Positions 26,665 to 34,763 are shown, counted from the stretch's first letter. The stretch is DNA of 64,000 nucleotides from Agreia sp. VKM Ac-1783 (GCF_900177765.1 NZ_FXWI01000002.1:806001-870000); one strand, 5' to 3'. The notes: generated by a model from the letters alone, not told the origin. Made by a program: numbers and translations.

Positions 26665-26682
26665 CGGCTGGAGAACCAGCCG
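26665..26682 (-). terminator. Probable terminator after the Ntn hydrolase gene
   Basis: A 7-bp perfect stem (CGGCTGG/CCAGCCG) with a 4-nt loop. On the minus strand it is followed by CTTTTGGGTTTAAT, a T-rich tail. It lies 144 bp after the stop of the gene at 26826. Confidence 0.5.
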
Positions 26683-26759
26683 CCGCCAACGTAGACCCTC
26701 CCCCGAGTTGTGGAAGGAATGGGAATTGCGTGCGCACACAGGAGTTCGAATCCGACATA

Positions 26760-26780
26760 CGCATCTGCATCGCAGATGCG
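26760..26780. repeat. Short hairpin in the same gap
   Basis: CGCATCTGC-ATC-GCAGATGCG, a 9-bp perfect stem with a 3-nt loop, 46 bp after the Ntn hydrolase stop. No T tract follows on either strand. It may help stop transcription or stabilise the mRNA end. Confidence 0.45.
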
Positions 26781-26825
26781 GATATCGTCCCACAGTCCTG
26801 GATTCAGGACAAGAGCACTGGAACG

Positions 26826-27632
26826 CTACGCCCTTTTGCTTCTTCGTGGCGCGTGGCGCTGGGCGTTAACTAATCGTCTTCCGTCGCCGCCGTCGACACG
26901 TTCGAATAGCTCGTTGAACCAATTAACCGCGGTGGCTCGTGCGGCCGATTCTTGTATTTGCGCGCCGGCAAGGTAGCGCTTCCCCTGGTAAACGGTGCCA
27001 AACCGCCGGCCAGGACCCGTCTGCTGAAGCGCAACTAGTTGCGGACCACCCCCTGAGCGGGGATCCTTTCCTTCGGCGAGTGCTTCCGCGAATGCGCTGT
27101 AGATAGCTCGACTCGTTCCACCTTGACTGCTGTCCTCCCACAAATGCCAGGCTTTCCGGACTTCTGTGGATCCACTTCCCGCGAGGTGGAGTTGAGATGA
27201 TGATTCGGGCATATCGGCTTCCCTTATGTCCCACGTCTCGGTACTCGCTTCGAACGTCATAATTCCCAGTTCAAAGACCGCTTCCATGCCACGTCCTCGT
27301 CGGGTCGCCATCACGATCCCGAAGTCTCTTTTCTCCGGTTTTGGGTAGTCAGTCCAGAGGCTTTGAATGGCGCCGCCGATCGCGCTGAAGCCCGAACTTG
27401 TGGGACTAATGGCGCTGGCCGCCAGCTGGTCCAAAACCGTCGGCAGCGCAATCGAGGGAAACAGAACGTCGCCCCAGTATCCAAAAATGTGAGGCGTCTC
27501 GGTTGCGGCGAAGGTTTTGCGTCCTTGGTCCCAAAGGTGAGAGCTACCCCAGGAGATGCGACTGTCGCTGGCAATGTAGATGGAGGAGACCCGGCGTTGA
27601 TCGACTGCAGCCCAAGCAATGAGAGTCGTCAC
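26826..27632 (-). CDS. Stand-alone proteasome-like Ntn hydrolase
   Basis: A 268-residue protein if started at GTG 27632, which has GAGGAG 10 nt upstream. The N-terminus is then fM-TTLIAW; removal of the start residue exposes Thr as in HslV (fM-TTIV) and proteasome beta subunits. Equivalents of the catalytic Asp17 and Lys33 are visible: Asp23 in ASDSR and Lys39 in GRKTF. The middle (FGYWGDVLFPS) resembles the family's core strand with Gly and aromatic residues. The C-terminal 120 residues are unfamiliar. No HslU-like ATPase or proteasome partner is nearby, so it would be a self-acting amide hydrolase or protease in a defence island. The longer frame to ATG 27749 would bury the nucleophile. Confidence 0.65.
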   Translation of the reverse strand: MTTLIAWAAVDQRRVSSIYIASDSRISWGSSHLWDQGRKTFAATETPHIFGYWGDVLFPSIALPTVLDQLAASAISPTSSGFSAIGGAIQSLWTDYPKPEKRDFGIVMATRRGRGMEAVFELGIMTFEASTETWDIREADMPESSSQLHLAGSGSTEVRKAWHLWEDSSQGGTSRAIYSAFAEALAEGKDPRSGGGPQLVALQQTGPGRRFGTVYQGKRYLAGAQIQESAARATAVNWFNELFERVDGGDGRRLVNAQRHAPRRSKRA

Positions 27633-28000
27633 GCAGAACACACTCCTCGGGCTAAGGCCCGCGTGCTCCAGAGACGCTGGCGGGGACATGTCGTATTGCT
27701 TCCATAGTGGTGCCCCTAAGAGAGGAGCGCCACCCGCGACCTTGGTCACGTCTCAAATAACTACAGCTTTTCGAGCCACCGCCCGCTCCCCCAGTGTCGA
27801 CTCGTATCGCCCGGAGATTCAGCATGAGGGCTGTCTCGAAAAGTCGTCTCATCGGAGGGAACTGTCTCACAGCGGTGAATTCACGGTTTGTGAGACACGA
27901 ACGATGCCATCGTGGTCGAGCCAGTTTCGGCGATGCTTATGCACCGTCTCCAGTTGGATACGACTGAGCTAAACACTGTCGATATCCGTTGCGAGCGCCG
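27633..28000. other. Intergenic region at the right part of element 1
   Basis: No supportable gene. Holds the promoter region of the Ntn hydrolase gene and the nested dyad at 27863-27897. Open frames here are short and shadow-like. Confidence 0.45.
27863..27897. promoter_or_regulatory. Nested palindromes (35 bp)
   Basis: An outer perfect 9-bp inverted repeat, TGTCTCACA (27863-27871) and TGTGAGACA (27889-27897), encloses a perfect 10-bp palindrome GTGAATTCAC (27875-27884) with nearly the same centre. A strong protein-binding-site candidate about 200 bp from the right attachment core. It has no counterpart at the right end of element 2. Confidence 0.5.
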
Positions 28001-28094
28001 TTGATAACGACAGATTGTGGGCAAAACCGCCCCGCGACCTTTCCAATGATTGGCAACTTCCGCGCCAATAAGGGGGTGCAGCGAGGTCGAAGTG
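28001..28094. repeat. Right-end arm of element 1
   Basis: Collinear with 45618-45711, with shared blocks GATAACG, CAGATTGTGGGCA, CAACTTCCGCGC, TGCAG and GGTCGA, and ending in TGG. It includes one copy of TGTGGGCA (28016-28023). The matching order and spacing mark it as the right end of a related element. Confidence 0.7.
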
Positions 28095-28116
28095 GTACCC
28101 CCACAGGGACTCGAAC
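28095..28116. repeat. Attachment core 2 (junction of elements 1 and 2)
   Basis: Second copy of the 22-bp tRNA-derived core. To its left is the element 1 right arm; to its right is the element 2 left arm. Not a tRNA gene, since sequence beyond the core does not continue the tRNA. Confidence 0.8.
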
Positions 28117-28241
28117 TCGATACATCGCCGCGCCTCTGCCTGACTTTTGCGGAAGTTCAGCCAATGTCTACGGATATTGATCACGCGAGATAACGGCCGA
28201 CTACGTCGGTTCTCGCGAAAGTGTGGGCAAAATGTGGGCAG
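28117..28241. repeat. Left-end arm of element 2
   Basis: Matches 11146-11270 along its length (shared TTGATCACGC, ACTACGTCGGTTCTCGCG, and TGTGGGCA at 28222-28229 and 28233-28240). Probable integrase arm sites. Confidence 0.7.
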
Positions 28242-28341
28242 GAAAGTTTGCAATACTCGAGCAACGGCGATGCGTATCTTCACGGTTGTTCGCATCCTGT
28301 ACAGCAACTGCCGCATCAAATTCGAACCGGATCACGTCTTG

Positions 28342-28385
28342 AATTTTCGCCTGCGCATGTGCAATATCTCGTGAAGGCGAAAATT
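28342..28385. repeat. 10-bp inverted repeat upstream of the CmpB-like gene
   Basis: AATTTTCGCC (28342-28351) and GGCGAAAATT (28376-28385), perfect, with a 24-nt loop, about 113 bp before the start of the next gene. Candidate operator or RNA hairpin. The rest of 28242-28497 shows nothing else. Confidence 0.45.
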
Positions 28386-28497
28386 TGGTATTCCAGTGCG
28401 GCCGGACGACATCGCCTGGACAAAGGTGGTCCCAAATGACACATAGCGAGCAACTCGCAGTCTTCAGGACCCCCCCGAGCCGGAGAAGCCCGACCTG

Positions 28498-29232
28498 ATG
28501 TACGCACTCAGCATGATCTTCCTGTTCGTGGCCTGCTACGCGTTCATCGGATGGATCGCCGAAGTACTCTACGTGCTCGTGCGCGAGCGTTCTCTCCAGA
28601 ATCGGGGATTCCTGACAGGTCCGTTCGTGCCGATCTACGGCTTCGGAGCAATCGCGATGATCCTGTTGGTCGTGCCGAACTTCCACAACATCTTCGTCAT
28701 CTTCATTGCGTGCGTGATTATCACCAGCACCCTCGAGTTCACGACACATCTGGTGCTCGACAAGGCCTTCCACATCACGCTCTGGGACTACAGCGATCGA
28801 CGGCTCAACCTGCAGGGACGAATCTGTCTCGAGAATTCCCTCCTGTTCGGGATACTCGGCCTGCTTCTCATCTACGTGCTGCATCCCGCTTTCGTTGCCC
28901 TCCTCGTTGCGATTCCGCACGACGTGTCGATCGCATTCGCATGGACGCTCGTCGGCATTCTCATCGTCGACATGGCGAACTCGGTCCGGTCGCTGGCCAA
29001 GCTGCGTCCGGTGCTCAAAGAATTCTCCGGAACCCTCGCTCAGACCCACGACCGCATCGAGCACGGCGTGATTCAGTTGGAAGACTCGATCGGCCGCAGC
29101 CGCTCCGTCGGGAGCCATGCCGACCTCGCCACCCACGCTGACCTCGCCACCCTCGGACGACTCGCAAAGGCATTTCCACGCGCTCGTTCCAGCAAGGCTG
29201 GTGCCGAGCAGAATCCCACACCGGCGGCCTGA
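28498..29232 (+). CDS. CmpB-like membrane protein (putative ABC-transporter type IV family)
   Basis: A 244-residue integral membrane protein with about five hydrophobic segments. The N-terminus (LFVACYAFIGWIAEVLYV), then LQNRGFLTGPFVPIYGFGAI and the segment FHITLWDYSDRRLNLQGRICL match the family often labelled putative ABC-transporter type IV (ABC_trans_CmpB), common in Firmicutes and Actinobacteria. Its true role is unknown; a transporter function is only a label. The C-terminal 60 residues are cytoplasmic and charged. ATG 28498 has a GGAGAAG site about 10 nt upstream. First gene of element 2; converges on the sortase gene. Confidence 0.8.
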   Translation: MYALSMIFLFVACYAFIGWIAEVLYVLVRERSLQNRGFLTGPFVPIYGFGAIAMILLVVPNFHNIFVIFIACVIITSTLEFTTHLVLDKAFHITLWDYSDRRLNLQGRICLENSLLFGILGLLLIYVLHPAFVALLVAIPHDVSIAFAWTLVGILIVDMANSVRSLAKLRPVLKEFSGTLAQTHDRIEHGVIQLEDSIGRSRSVGSHADLATHADLATLGRLAKAFPRARSSKAGAEQNPTPAA

Positions 29233-29233
29233 G

Positions 29234-30190
29234 TCAAGGCACGCTTATCTTCTCGGCCTGCGGGTTCTCGGGCAATGCGGTGCTTCGTTTTCGAGCCGAG
29301 TTCGTCACCCAGAGGAGGCCCGCAGCCAGGGCAGGTGGGAGCGCGACGACGACCACCCACCACGGCATACCTGGACCTGCTGCCGAGTCAGGCTCGAGGT
29401 CGCCTCCAGCTTGTGATTCCCAGCCCGTTCCTACCCGAGTACCCCTCACAAGCAGCCGGTCGGAGTTGATGAACCGCGGGGTGCATGTGACCAGGGTCAC
29501 GTAATCACTGCCCGGAACCTGCAGGAGATGATCGAGCTCGTCGGGTGTGACGACCTCTATCTGGTCGACCCGGTACGTGAGGACCTTTCCCGCGACCGTG
29601 ATCGTGAAGGTGTCACCGAGTTGCGCAGCGTCGAGGTCGTCGAACATCTCGGCGCCGGTGTATCCGTTGTGCGCTGTGATGACGGAATGCGTGCCCCGAC
29701 CGCCTACGGGAAGCGATGAGCCGTACAAGTGTCCGGCACCCCTCGCCAACGTGCCGTTGGCCGTGCCATGGAAGATGGGCAGGTCGACATCGATAGCGGG
29801 GAACATCAATCTGGCCATCGGGCCGTCCGACTCGCCTGCACGCAGCTGCTTCTCGTAGTCTTTCCGGCCCGCATCAGATCCCATCACCGGCCCGTCGGGG
29901 CTCGGCAGGAACGGATCGCTGAGGGGGCTGTCCGTCAGCTCACCGTTATACCGAGCCGCAGCCTCGAGGAGGGCGGCGCGTTGCTCCGGCGTGAGCCTGG
30001 TTGTCGTCTCCCCGTAGTGCGAGATCGTCTGCGACCTACCGACAGCACCTATCCACTCCGCGGCGGACGGGTAAGCAAGCGATGCGCCCCCAAGAAAAGC
30101 TATGAGGAGAAACGTCGCCGTGCGTATCGCCGGCACCTGCCACCACCGATCGGGCCGGAGGATGGCGCGCATCGGCGCTCGCTTGGTCAC
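29234..30190 (-). CDS. Class C (pilus-assembly) sortase
   Basis: A 318-residue sortase anchored by an N-terminal TM (AIRTATFLLIAFLGGASLAY) and a C-terminal TM (WVVVVALPPALAAGLLWV), the usual class C layout. Catalytic residues: His in SVITAHNGY, Cys in YVTLVTCTP, Arg in RLLVRGTRV. Class C sortases join pilin subunits through an isopeptide bond between the LPxTG Thr and a pilin Lys. GTG 30190 overlaps the pilin stop by 4 bases (GTGA), so the two are translated together. The pilin next door is the evident substrate. Confidence 0.92.
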   Translation of the reverse strand: MTKRAPMRAILRPDRWWQVPAIRTATFLLIAFLGGASLAYPSAAEWIGAVGRSQTISHYGETTTRLTPEQRAALLEAAARYNGELTDSPLSDPFLPSPDGPVMGSDAGRKDYEKQLRAGESDGPMARLMFPAIDVDLPIFHGTANGTLARGAGHLYGSSLPVGGRGTHSVITAHNGYTGAEMFDDLDAAQLGDTFTITVAGKVLTYRVDQIEVVTPDELDHLLQVPGSDYVTLVTCTPRFINSDRLLVRGTRVGTGWESQAGGDLEPDSAAGPGMPWWVVVVALPPALAAGLLWVTNSARKRSTALPENPQAEKISVP

Positions 30191-31659
30191 CCGTGCACGC
30201 GCCTCGTCCGCAGGATCAGCAGGACTGCCCCGACGGCGAGCAAGCCTCCGATGAGGTAGAACACCACGGTCGCGAACGTTCCACCAGTCAGCGGCAAGGT
30301 GAAGCCGCCGTTGGTCGGGACGTTCTCGACCGACACACCGACGGTGAAGTCGGTGCTGTTGCCTTCGGTGAGCTGGAAGGGAACTGCGTCAGGAAGCAAT
30401 TCGTGGCCCGCGGGCGCCACTGTCTCGACGAGCCAGTAGTACTCGTATGCCGTCGAGGATGTGCTGATGCCGTCTCCGAGAGCGTGGTCGGAGTAGCGGA
30501 TGCTGCCAATGGTCGTCGTGCCATCGGCCGCGGTCGTGCCGGTGAGACCGGTGGTCGCTGCGGTGGCGAAGTCGTTGCTGTTGGATGCGTACACCTCGAA
30601 GGTCGCACCTTGAAGGAGCTGCCCGGTAGTGGACTGCTTCGTGACTGTGACCTTGCCCCATTTGGTTTCGGTGCCGGGGATCTCGGTCACGAATCCATTG
30701 TTCTGGATAACGGTGGCGGTGTTAGCGATAAGTCCGGATGCGCCGCCGTCAGGTTCACCGGAAATGGTCGTGTCGATTTCGACGACCACCTGGGTGGTGG
30801 CTTCATCGATGCTCTGGAGCTGCAAAAGGCCGTTGGGCCGGAAATCGATTGTCACCACGGTTTCACCGGTTCCACCGCCCGCATCTGTGGAAACCGTGTA
30901 GTCCGCATCCAATCCTTCGGTGAGGGGGATGGTCGTTTGAGGAGAACCGGTCGTGAGATACACACGGGCCGAGGTGAATACGAGCCGGGGGTCGAGATTG
31001 TCGATCACCTCGTATTGATCCTGAATGTTGTCGACGACGTTGCCGCGCACCGTCCATGTGAACACGCTTCCTGAACCAGGATCCCCGGGCAGGTCACCAT
31101 GCGATGCAGTGCCGTCTGCAACGGTCTTGTCGGTGGTCGAACGGTTCTTCGGCGACACCTGCACGTCGTAGATCCAGCTGGCCCCGTCCGCCTGATCGGT
31201 CGTCGGGACGGTAACCAAAAATGGCAGGACGGGGTCGAAACCGGCGGCCGGTACCGTTTCTTCGACGTAGTAGAGACCGAAGGGCAGATTCGGGAAGACG
31301 AGCTGCAACGGATCGACCCGCGGGTTGGCCGGGGCCACGGCAACAATATCGAGACCGCGATCGACGAGTTCTTGCTCCGTCGGGTTGCTGCCGAGATCGT
31401 CTAACAGGCCGTTGACTGTCTGCCATCCATCATTCGTCGTTAAGTCGATCGGTGCGCCAGGGACATCGACTCGGTAAACCTCGAAGGTGGAACTGCCCTG
31501 CACAGTGACGGTCAGCGACGCGGTCCCGTTCCGGGCCGGGTCAGGGGCTGACGGACCCGCAGCAAAGGCCGAGGCCGCTAATCCCGTCGCCGCCAGGATC
31601 CCACACGCCACACCCGCGGCGATCCGCCATCCTCGATAAGAAAAAATAGATCCAGACAC
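30187..31659 (-). CDS. LPxTG-anchored major pilin (SpaA/SpaH type)
   Basis: A 490-residue secreted pilin. Signal peptide at residues 1-35, ending AASAFAAGP; cell-wall sorting signal LPLTG followed by a hydrophobic helix and an RTRRVHG tail. A YDVQVSPKN segment near residue 165 is the likely pilin motif with the Lys used for cross-linking. WLVETVAPAGHELLP is an E-box-like motif, and two Ig-like (CnaB/D2) domains with internal isopeptide bonds are expected. GTG 31659 is chosen for its GGAGG site; an ATG lies six codons upstream. No minor pilin or tip protein is in the cluster, so the fibre may be a simple homopolymer. Confidence 0.88.
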   Translation of the reverse strand: MSGSIFSYRGWRIAAGVACGILAATGLAASAFAAGPSAPDPARNGTASLTVTVQGSSTFEVYRVDVPGAPIDLTTNDGWQTVNGLLDDLGSNPTEQELVDRGLDIVAVAPANPRVDPLQLVFPNLPFGLYYVEETVPAAGFDPVLPFLVTVPTTDQADGASWIYDVQVSPKNRSTTDKTVADGTASHGDLPGDPGSGSVFTWTVRGNVVDNIQDQYEVIDNLDPRLVFTSARVYLTTGSPQTTIPLTEGLDADYTVSTDAGGGTGETVVTIDFRPNGLLQLQSIDEATTQVVVEIDTTISGEPDGGASGLIANTATVIQNNGFVTEIPGTETKWGKVTVTKQSTTGQLLQGATFEVYASNSNDFATAATTGLTGTTAADGTTTIGSIRYSDHALGDGISTSSTAYEYYWLVETVAPAGHELLPDAVPFQLTEGNSTDFTVGVSVENVPTNGGFTLPLTGGTFATVVFYLIGGLLAVGAVLLILRTRRVHG

Positions 31660-31895
31660 AACGGCCCCCTCCGTCATCCAACGGCGGCATCGGTGCCGCC
31701 GGACACCCCCGCTCGAGGGGCGTTGAAGAAAGGATATGTTCAGAACTGTCTTGAATCTAGACCGAATTCGAGATCGCCCGACGCCTTCGCATCACCGCGC
31801 GAGGAAGATGCACGTCGGACGCTGAGATAAACTTAAGAAACAGTTAGCCCCGGACCTCGGCCGGCTTCACGGTATCGATCGCTGAAAGGGCTGCC

Positions 31896-31982
31896 ATGAC
31901 CAACGTAACTGAAGTAGATCTCGACCCCCGCGTCGGGGCTGAACGAACAACGTGTAGTGACGTTGCTTCTCGAGCACAATGA
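31896..31982 (+). CDS. Leader ORF coupled to the tandem-MarR gene (28 aa)
   Basis: ATG 31896 with GAAAGG upstream opens a 28-codon frame whose TGA stop overlaps the next start (ATGA at 31979-31982). Within it, CCCCG-CGT-CGGGG can form a short hairpin. This arrangement suggests translational coupling or a leader-peptide control of the regulator. The peptide is polar and has no recognisable function. Confidence 0.5.
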   Translation: MTNVTEVDLDPRVGAERTTCSDVASRAQ

Positions 31983-32848
31983 CGGACACAACAGGGCAAG
32001 ACCGCGCCATGGAGTTACTGGGGCGTTTCAACGACCAGATAACCCGCATCGTCGATGACACATTCGGTACCCAATGGGCCGAAATCGAGGAGATCCTCGC
32101 GATCATTGCACTCGTGAAAGATCACGCCGTGTCGACTCGACAGGTTGCCGATGTCAGCGGGATGAACCGTCGTGCCCTATCGCGAATGCTGTCCCGCCTG
32201 CGCGAGAACGGCCTCGTCGTCACACGGCCCTCGGACGGCGATGGCCGCGTTGTTGAGGTCGTCCTCACCAACCGCGGTGAGGAGCAGTCCGAAATGTTCC
32301 GCACGTCGATCTCTGACCTGTTCCACCTGAGTAAAGACCTTGCTCAGGAAATCAGCGCGGGAACGACTCCGCCACAATCATCGCGAATAGACGAACTATC
32401 GACGGATCCGATCGATCTTCTTCGACGGGTCTGTGAGGCGGGCGCTTCGCTGGTCGGTTTTATGCCTGATGCGGCTATGCAAGGACAGTTGGCTGCTCGT
32501 CAGCGAGCGGCCCTGGTGCAGATAGCGACCCAAGTGGGGGTCCGTCCGAATGACCTGTCGTCCTCGTTGGGGGTCTCTCCCGCGGGGGCCGCGTACATCG
32601 TCGATCAGCTCTGCGCGAAGGGTTACGTGCGTCGCCTCATCGACGCGGTTCCCGCAGACCGACGGGCCGTCGTCCTCGAGGCGACTCCAGAGGGTGTGAA
32701 TGCGGTAGGTGCGGTGCTCGACGGGATTCAGCAGCTACGCGAGACGTTCTCCGCGCTGTTCGCCGAGGTCGCGGCCTGGGCCCAGCCGATGGCCGATGTC
32801 GTCTCGCCCCCGATCGCCGGAGGCGACGGCGTCCCGAATCCGCACTGA
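31979..32848 (+). CDS. Regulator with two MarR-type winged-helix domains
   Basis: A 289-residue protein with two MarR-like domains in one chain. The first is at about 5-125 (AVSTRQVADVSGMNRRALSRMLSRL, wing with PSDGDGRVVEVVLT), the second at about 160-270 (RPNDLSSSLGVSPAGAAYIVDQL, wing with PADRRAVVLEATPEG). Most MarR proteins are one-domain dimers, so this is effectively a single-chain dimer. Probably represses or activates neighbouring genes such as the pilus operon upstream or the membrane proteins downstream. ATG 31979 overlaps the leader ORF stop. Confidence 0.8.
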   Translation: MTDTTGQDRAMELLGRFNDQITRIVDDTFGTQWAEIEEILAIIALVKDHAVSTRQVADVSGMNRRALSRMLSRLRENGLVVTRPSDGDGRVVEVVLTNRGEEQSEMFRTSISDLFHLSKDLAQEISAGTTPPQSSRIDELSTDPIDLLRRVCEAGASLVGFMPDAAMQGQLAARQRAALVQIATQVGVRPNDLSSSLGVSPAGAAYIVDQLCAKGYVRRLIDAVPADRRAVVLEATPEGVNAVGAVLDGIQQLRETFSALFAEVAAWAQPMADVVSPPIAGGDGVPNPH

Positions 32849-32863
32849 GGATCTCAGCCAGGA

Positions 32864-33640
32864 TCACGAAACGAGGGCGGCGCTGGTGACGAGCACGAAG
32901 GTGAAGCCAATCCAGTCGTTCAGGATGTGAGCTCCGGTCGAGACGAGGATATTCTTGGTGCGAATGAACGCGAGGGTGAGCAGGAGCCGGGCGACACCGA
33001 TCCCGACGAGCGCCTGAATCACGTTCCAGTCGTAGGTGGGCAGATGGGCCGCCCCGAAGTAGACACCGATCACGAGCCAGGCGATGATGATCGACGTCTT
33101 CCGGCTGAGTTTTGCCTTGGTGTAGAAGAAATACATCAGGGCGAGGAAGGGCAGGATGCTGAACAGCTCCTCGCCGAGCAGCTGAATCGCGGTGCCGACG
33201 TAGAAGGTGATGATCTCCGGTGCTCCACCGGAGGCCAGCCCGTCGGCTGCCGTGTTGGCGGTCGCGCCGAAGATCGCCCGCACGAGTGCGCCGAGAATGA
33301 ACGAGACGACGAAGGTTACGAGGCCGTACACCAGCATCGCAACCCAGTCGCCGCCGGTGGGTTTCCGGAAGATCGCCGTCCAGTGTCTTCCGGCCAGAAG
33401 GATGAACGCGATGAGCATGATTGCGGTGAACAGGGATCGCGGCAGAAGCAACTCGACATTGTTTGCCGCGGGGATGGTTGTCAGGGCGACGAACCCGACA
33501 ACGCAGGCCAGGATGATCAGCACCCATTTCCAGGTGGGGATCTCGACGGGCTGGCCGTTGTAATACGGGAAGTCGCGGTCGTCCCGGCGTTCGAGAAACC
33601 GTCCGAATCGATCGTTGCGGTTGTGTGTCGTTGTCGTCAT
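32864..33640 (-). CDS. CPBP/Abi-family membrane protein 1
   Basis: A 258-residue protein with a charged N-terminus (RFGRFLERRDDRDF) and about seven TM helices, of the CPBP (CAAX protease and bacteriocin-processing) family. Expected motifs: EE in LLGEELFSI (the usual EExxxR lacks its Arg here), FGAAHLP and AHILNDW with the metal-type His residues. The missing Arg may mean altered or absent protease activity. ATG 33640 is open with weak site. Converges on the regulator gene. Function in the cell is unknown; family members include bacteriocin-immunity proteins. Confidence 0.8.
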   Translation of the reverse strand: MTTTTHNRNDRFGRFLERRDDRDFPYYNGQPVEIPTWKWVLIILACVVGFVALTTIPAANNVELLLPRSLFTAIMLIAFILLAGRHWTAIFRKPTGGDWVAMLVYGLVTFVVSFILGALVRAIFGATANTAADGLASGGAPEIITFYVGTAIQLLGEELFSILPFLALMYFFYTKAKLSRKTSIIIAWLVIGVYFGAAHLPTYDWNVIQALVGIGVARLLLTLAFIRTKNILVSTGAHILNDWIGFTFVLVTSAALVS

Positions 33641-33679
33641 TTCATCCCCCGATGTCGGTGCTGGTCGGCTGCTGGAGCG

Positions 33680-34153
33680 TTATTCGCCGAGTTCGGCGAG
33701 GAGGTCTTTGAGGCCGAGGCCGCCGATGTTCTGCGCCTCGAACTCGAGCTTCGTTCCCGTGGTGGTGTCGGTCAGTTCGATGACCCGCACAGTTCCACTC
33801 TGTCGACGGCCGATCTCGAGGTTGCTGCGGTCGATGTGCGCCACCGGGTGCAGGTGCTTCCACCCGCCCACCAGCCCCGTTGAGGTGCGGCCGAGGACGT
33901 AGAGCTTCGTTGCTGACACGGCCAGCACGATCGACGGGTAGCTTCCATGCGAGGCGCTGTTGGCGCGCTGCGCGAGCATCCCGCCGGCGACGCCCCACGC
34001 AGTCTGGTTGTTGCCGCCCAGGCCGACGCCTGCCGCAGCACCGAGCACCCCGGAGATGGTCGATCCGCGGGGCATCACCACGGCGACATCGAGGATTTCG
34101 TCGTCCGGGATGACTGCCTGTGCACCTTCGCGTGCGTGCTCTTCTCTCGACAT
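33680..34153 (-). CDS. Hypothetical protein (157 aa)
   Basis: A 157-residue protein with an acidic N-terminus, a Gly-rich hydrophobic segment (ISGVLGAAAGVGLGG, possibly a membrane-inserting helix or hairpin) and a beta-rich C-terminal half (VRVIELTDTTTGTKLEFE) that looks like a PH-like barrel. I do not recognise the family. Upstream of the CPBP gene on the same strand with a 39-bp gap, so perhaps co-transcribed with it. Confidence 0.65.
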   Translation of the reverse strand: MSREEHAREGAQAVIPDDEILDVAVVMPRGSTISGVLGAAAGVGLGGNNQTAWGVAGGMLAQRANSASHGSYPSIVLAVSATKLYVLGRTSTGLVGGWKHLHPVAHIDRSNLEIGRRQSGTVRVIELTDTTTGTKLEFEAQNIGGLGLKDLLAELGE

Positions 34154-34391
34154 TCTTCGATCCTTCCGGTTCGCGATCCACCCCGATTACGAGACGGATT
34201 CATGGGCGTGGGACAACCCTAACTCGATCCGAGACACATCCGAATAGATTTTTTGCAGCGACCGAAACGAGGAATTTATCATTCGAATATGTCCCAAATC
34301 CGTCTACTATGAACCCACCGGCTCCGTCGCTCAGAGAAGTAGTAGACAGGGCAGGTCGAGAAGAGATCAGGAATTGCTAGGGGGAGCAGTC

Positions 34392-34763
34392 ATGGTTGGT
34401 CAGCGTCCGGGCGGCGTCGTTCTCATCGCAATACTCGCGTGGATCGGCGCAGTGCTTCAGATCGTTTCCGGAATTCTGGTCCTCACCGGAGTACTGAACC
34501 CGGAAGGAATTTCGAACGAGACCGCCTGGATCGCAATAGTCGTCGGCGTCGCCTCCTTCGTGGTCGCCTTCGCGCTATTCGGCGGCAGCAACATCGCTCG
34601 GATCCTGGTCGCTATCTCCTTCGTGTTCTCCTTCATCTCCGCGATTGTTCAGTTCATTGCTCACCCCGCGAACTTCATCGCCACGATCCTCGCGGCGATC
34701 GTCGCCCTGATCGGGCTTGTGTTGCTCTATACATCGAAGTCGAATGCCTACTTCAGCCGATAG
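34392..34763 (+). CDS. Small four-TM membrane protein (123 aa)
   Basis: A 123-residue protein with four hydrophobic segments (GGVVLIAILAWIGAVLQIV; WIAIVVGVASFVVAFALF; ILVAISFVFSFISAIV; ILAAIVALIGLVLLY) separated by short loops. ATG 34392 follows GGGGAG; a TTG six codons upstream has none. Such proteins are common in actinobacteria and have no assigned function. It precedes a second CPBP gene by 77 bp on the same strand. The 238 bp before it hold no gene. Confidence 0.7.
   Translation: MVGQRPGGVVLIAILAWIGAVLQIVSGILVLTGVLNPEGISNETAWIAIVVGVASFVVAFALFGGSNIARILVAISFVFSFISAIVQFIAHPANFIATILAAIVALIGLVLLYTSKSNAYFSR

Larger units (their letters stand above)
11124..28116. mobile_element. Element 1: integrase-less integrated element with defence genes
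   Basis: About 17 kb bounded by two copies of a 22-bp core (11124-11145 and 28095-28116) that match the 3' part of the tRNA at 45713-45786. The left end (11146-11270) resembles the left end of element 2, and the right end (28001-28094) resembles the right end of element 2. Cargo: two unknown genes, SIR2, Schlafen/AlbA, HNH plus partner, AAA ATPase plus subtilase, TOPRIM plus small partner, a DUF4209-like remnant and an Ntn hydrolase. No integrase, excisionase, relaxase or phage structural gene is visible, so movement would need an integrase in trans or joint mobilization. Confidence 0.75.

Noticed and set aside
26740-26760. T-arm-like GAGTTCGAATCC in the gap after the Ntn hydrolase
   Set aside because: The flanks do not form a 5-bp T stem and no cloverleaf can be drawn.
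27937-28164. Similar minus-strand frames across the right arms of both elements (also 45618-45711)
   Set aside because: They read alike only because the DNA arms are alike; no start signals, and the frames cross the att cores.
28093-28170. Second tRNA gene at core 2
   Set aside because: Only the T arm and 3' acceptor strand match; the sequence beyond 28116 has no anticodon arm or 5' acceptor, so it is an attachment remnant. The same holds for 11124.
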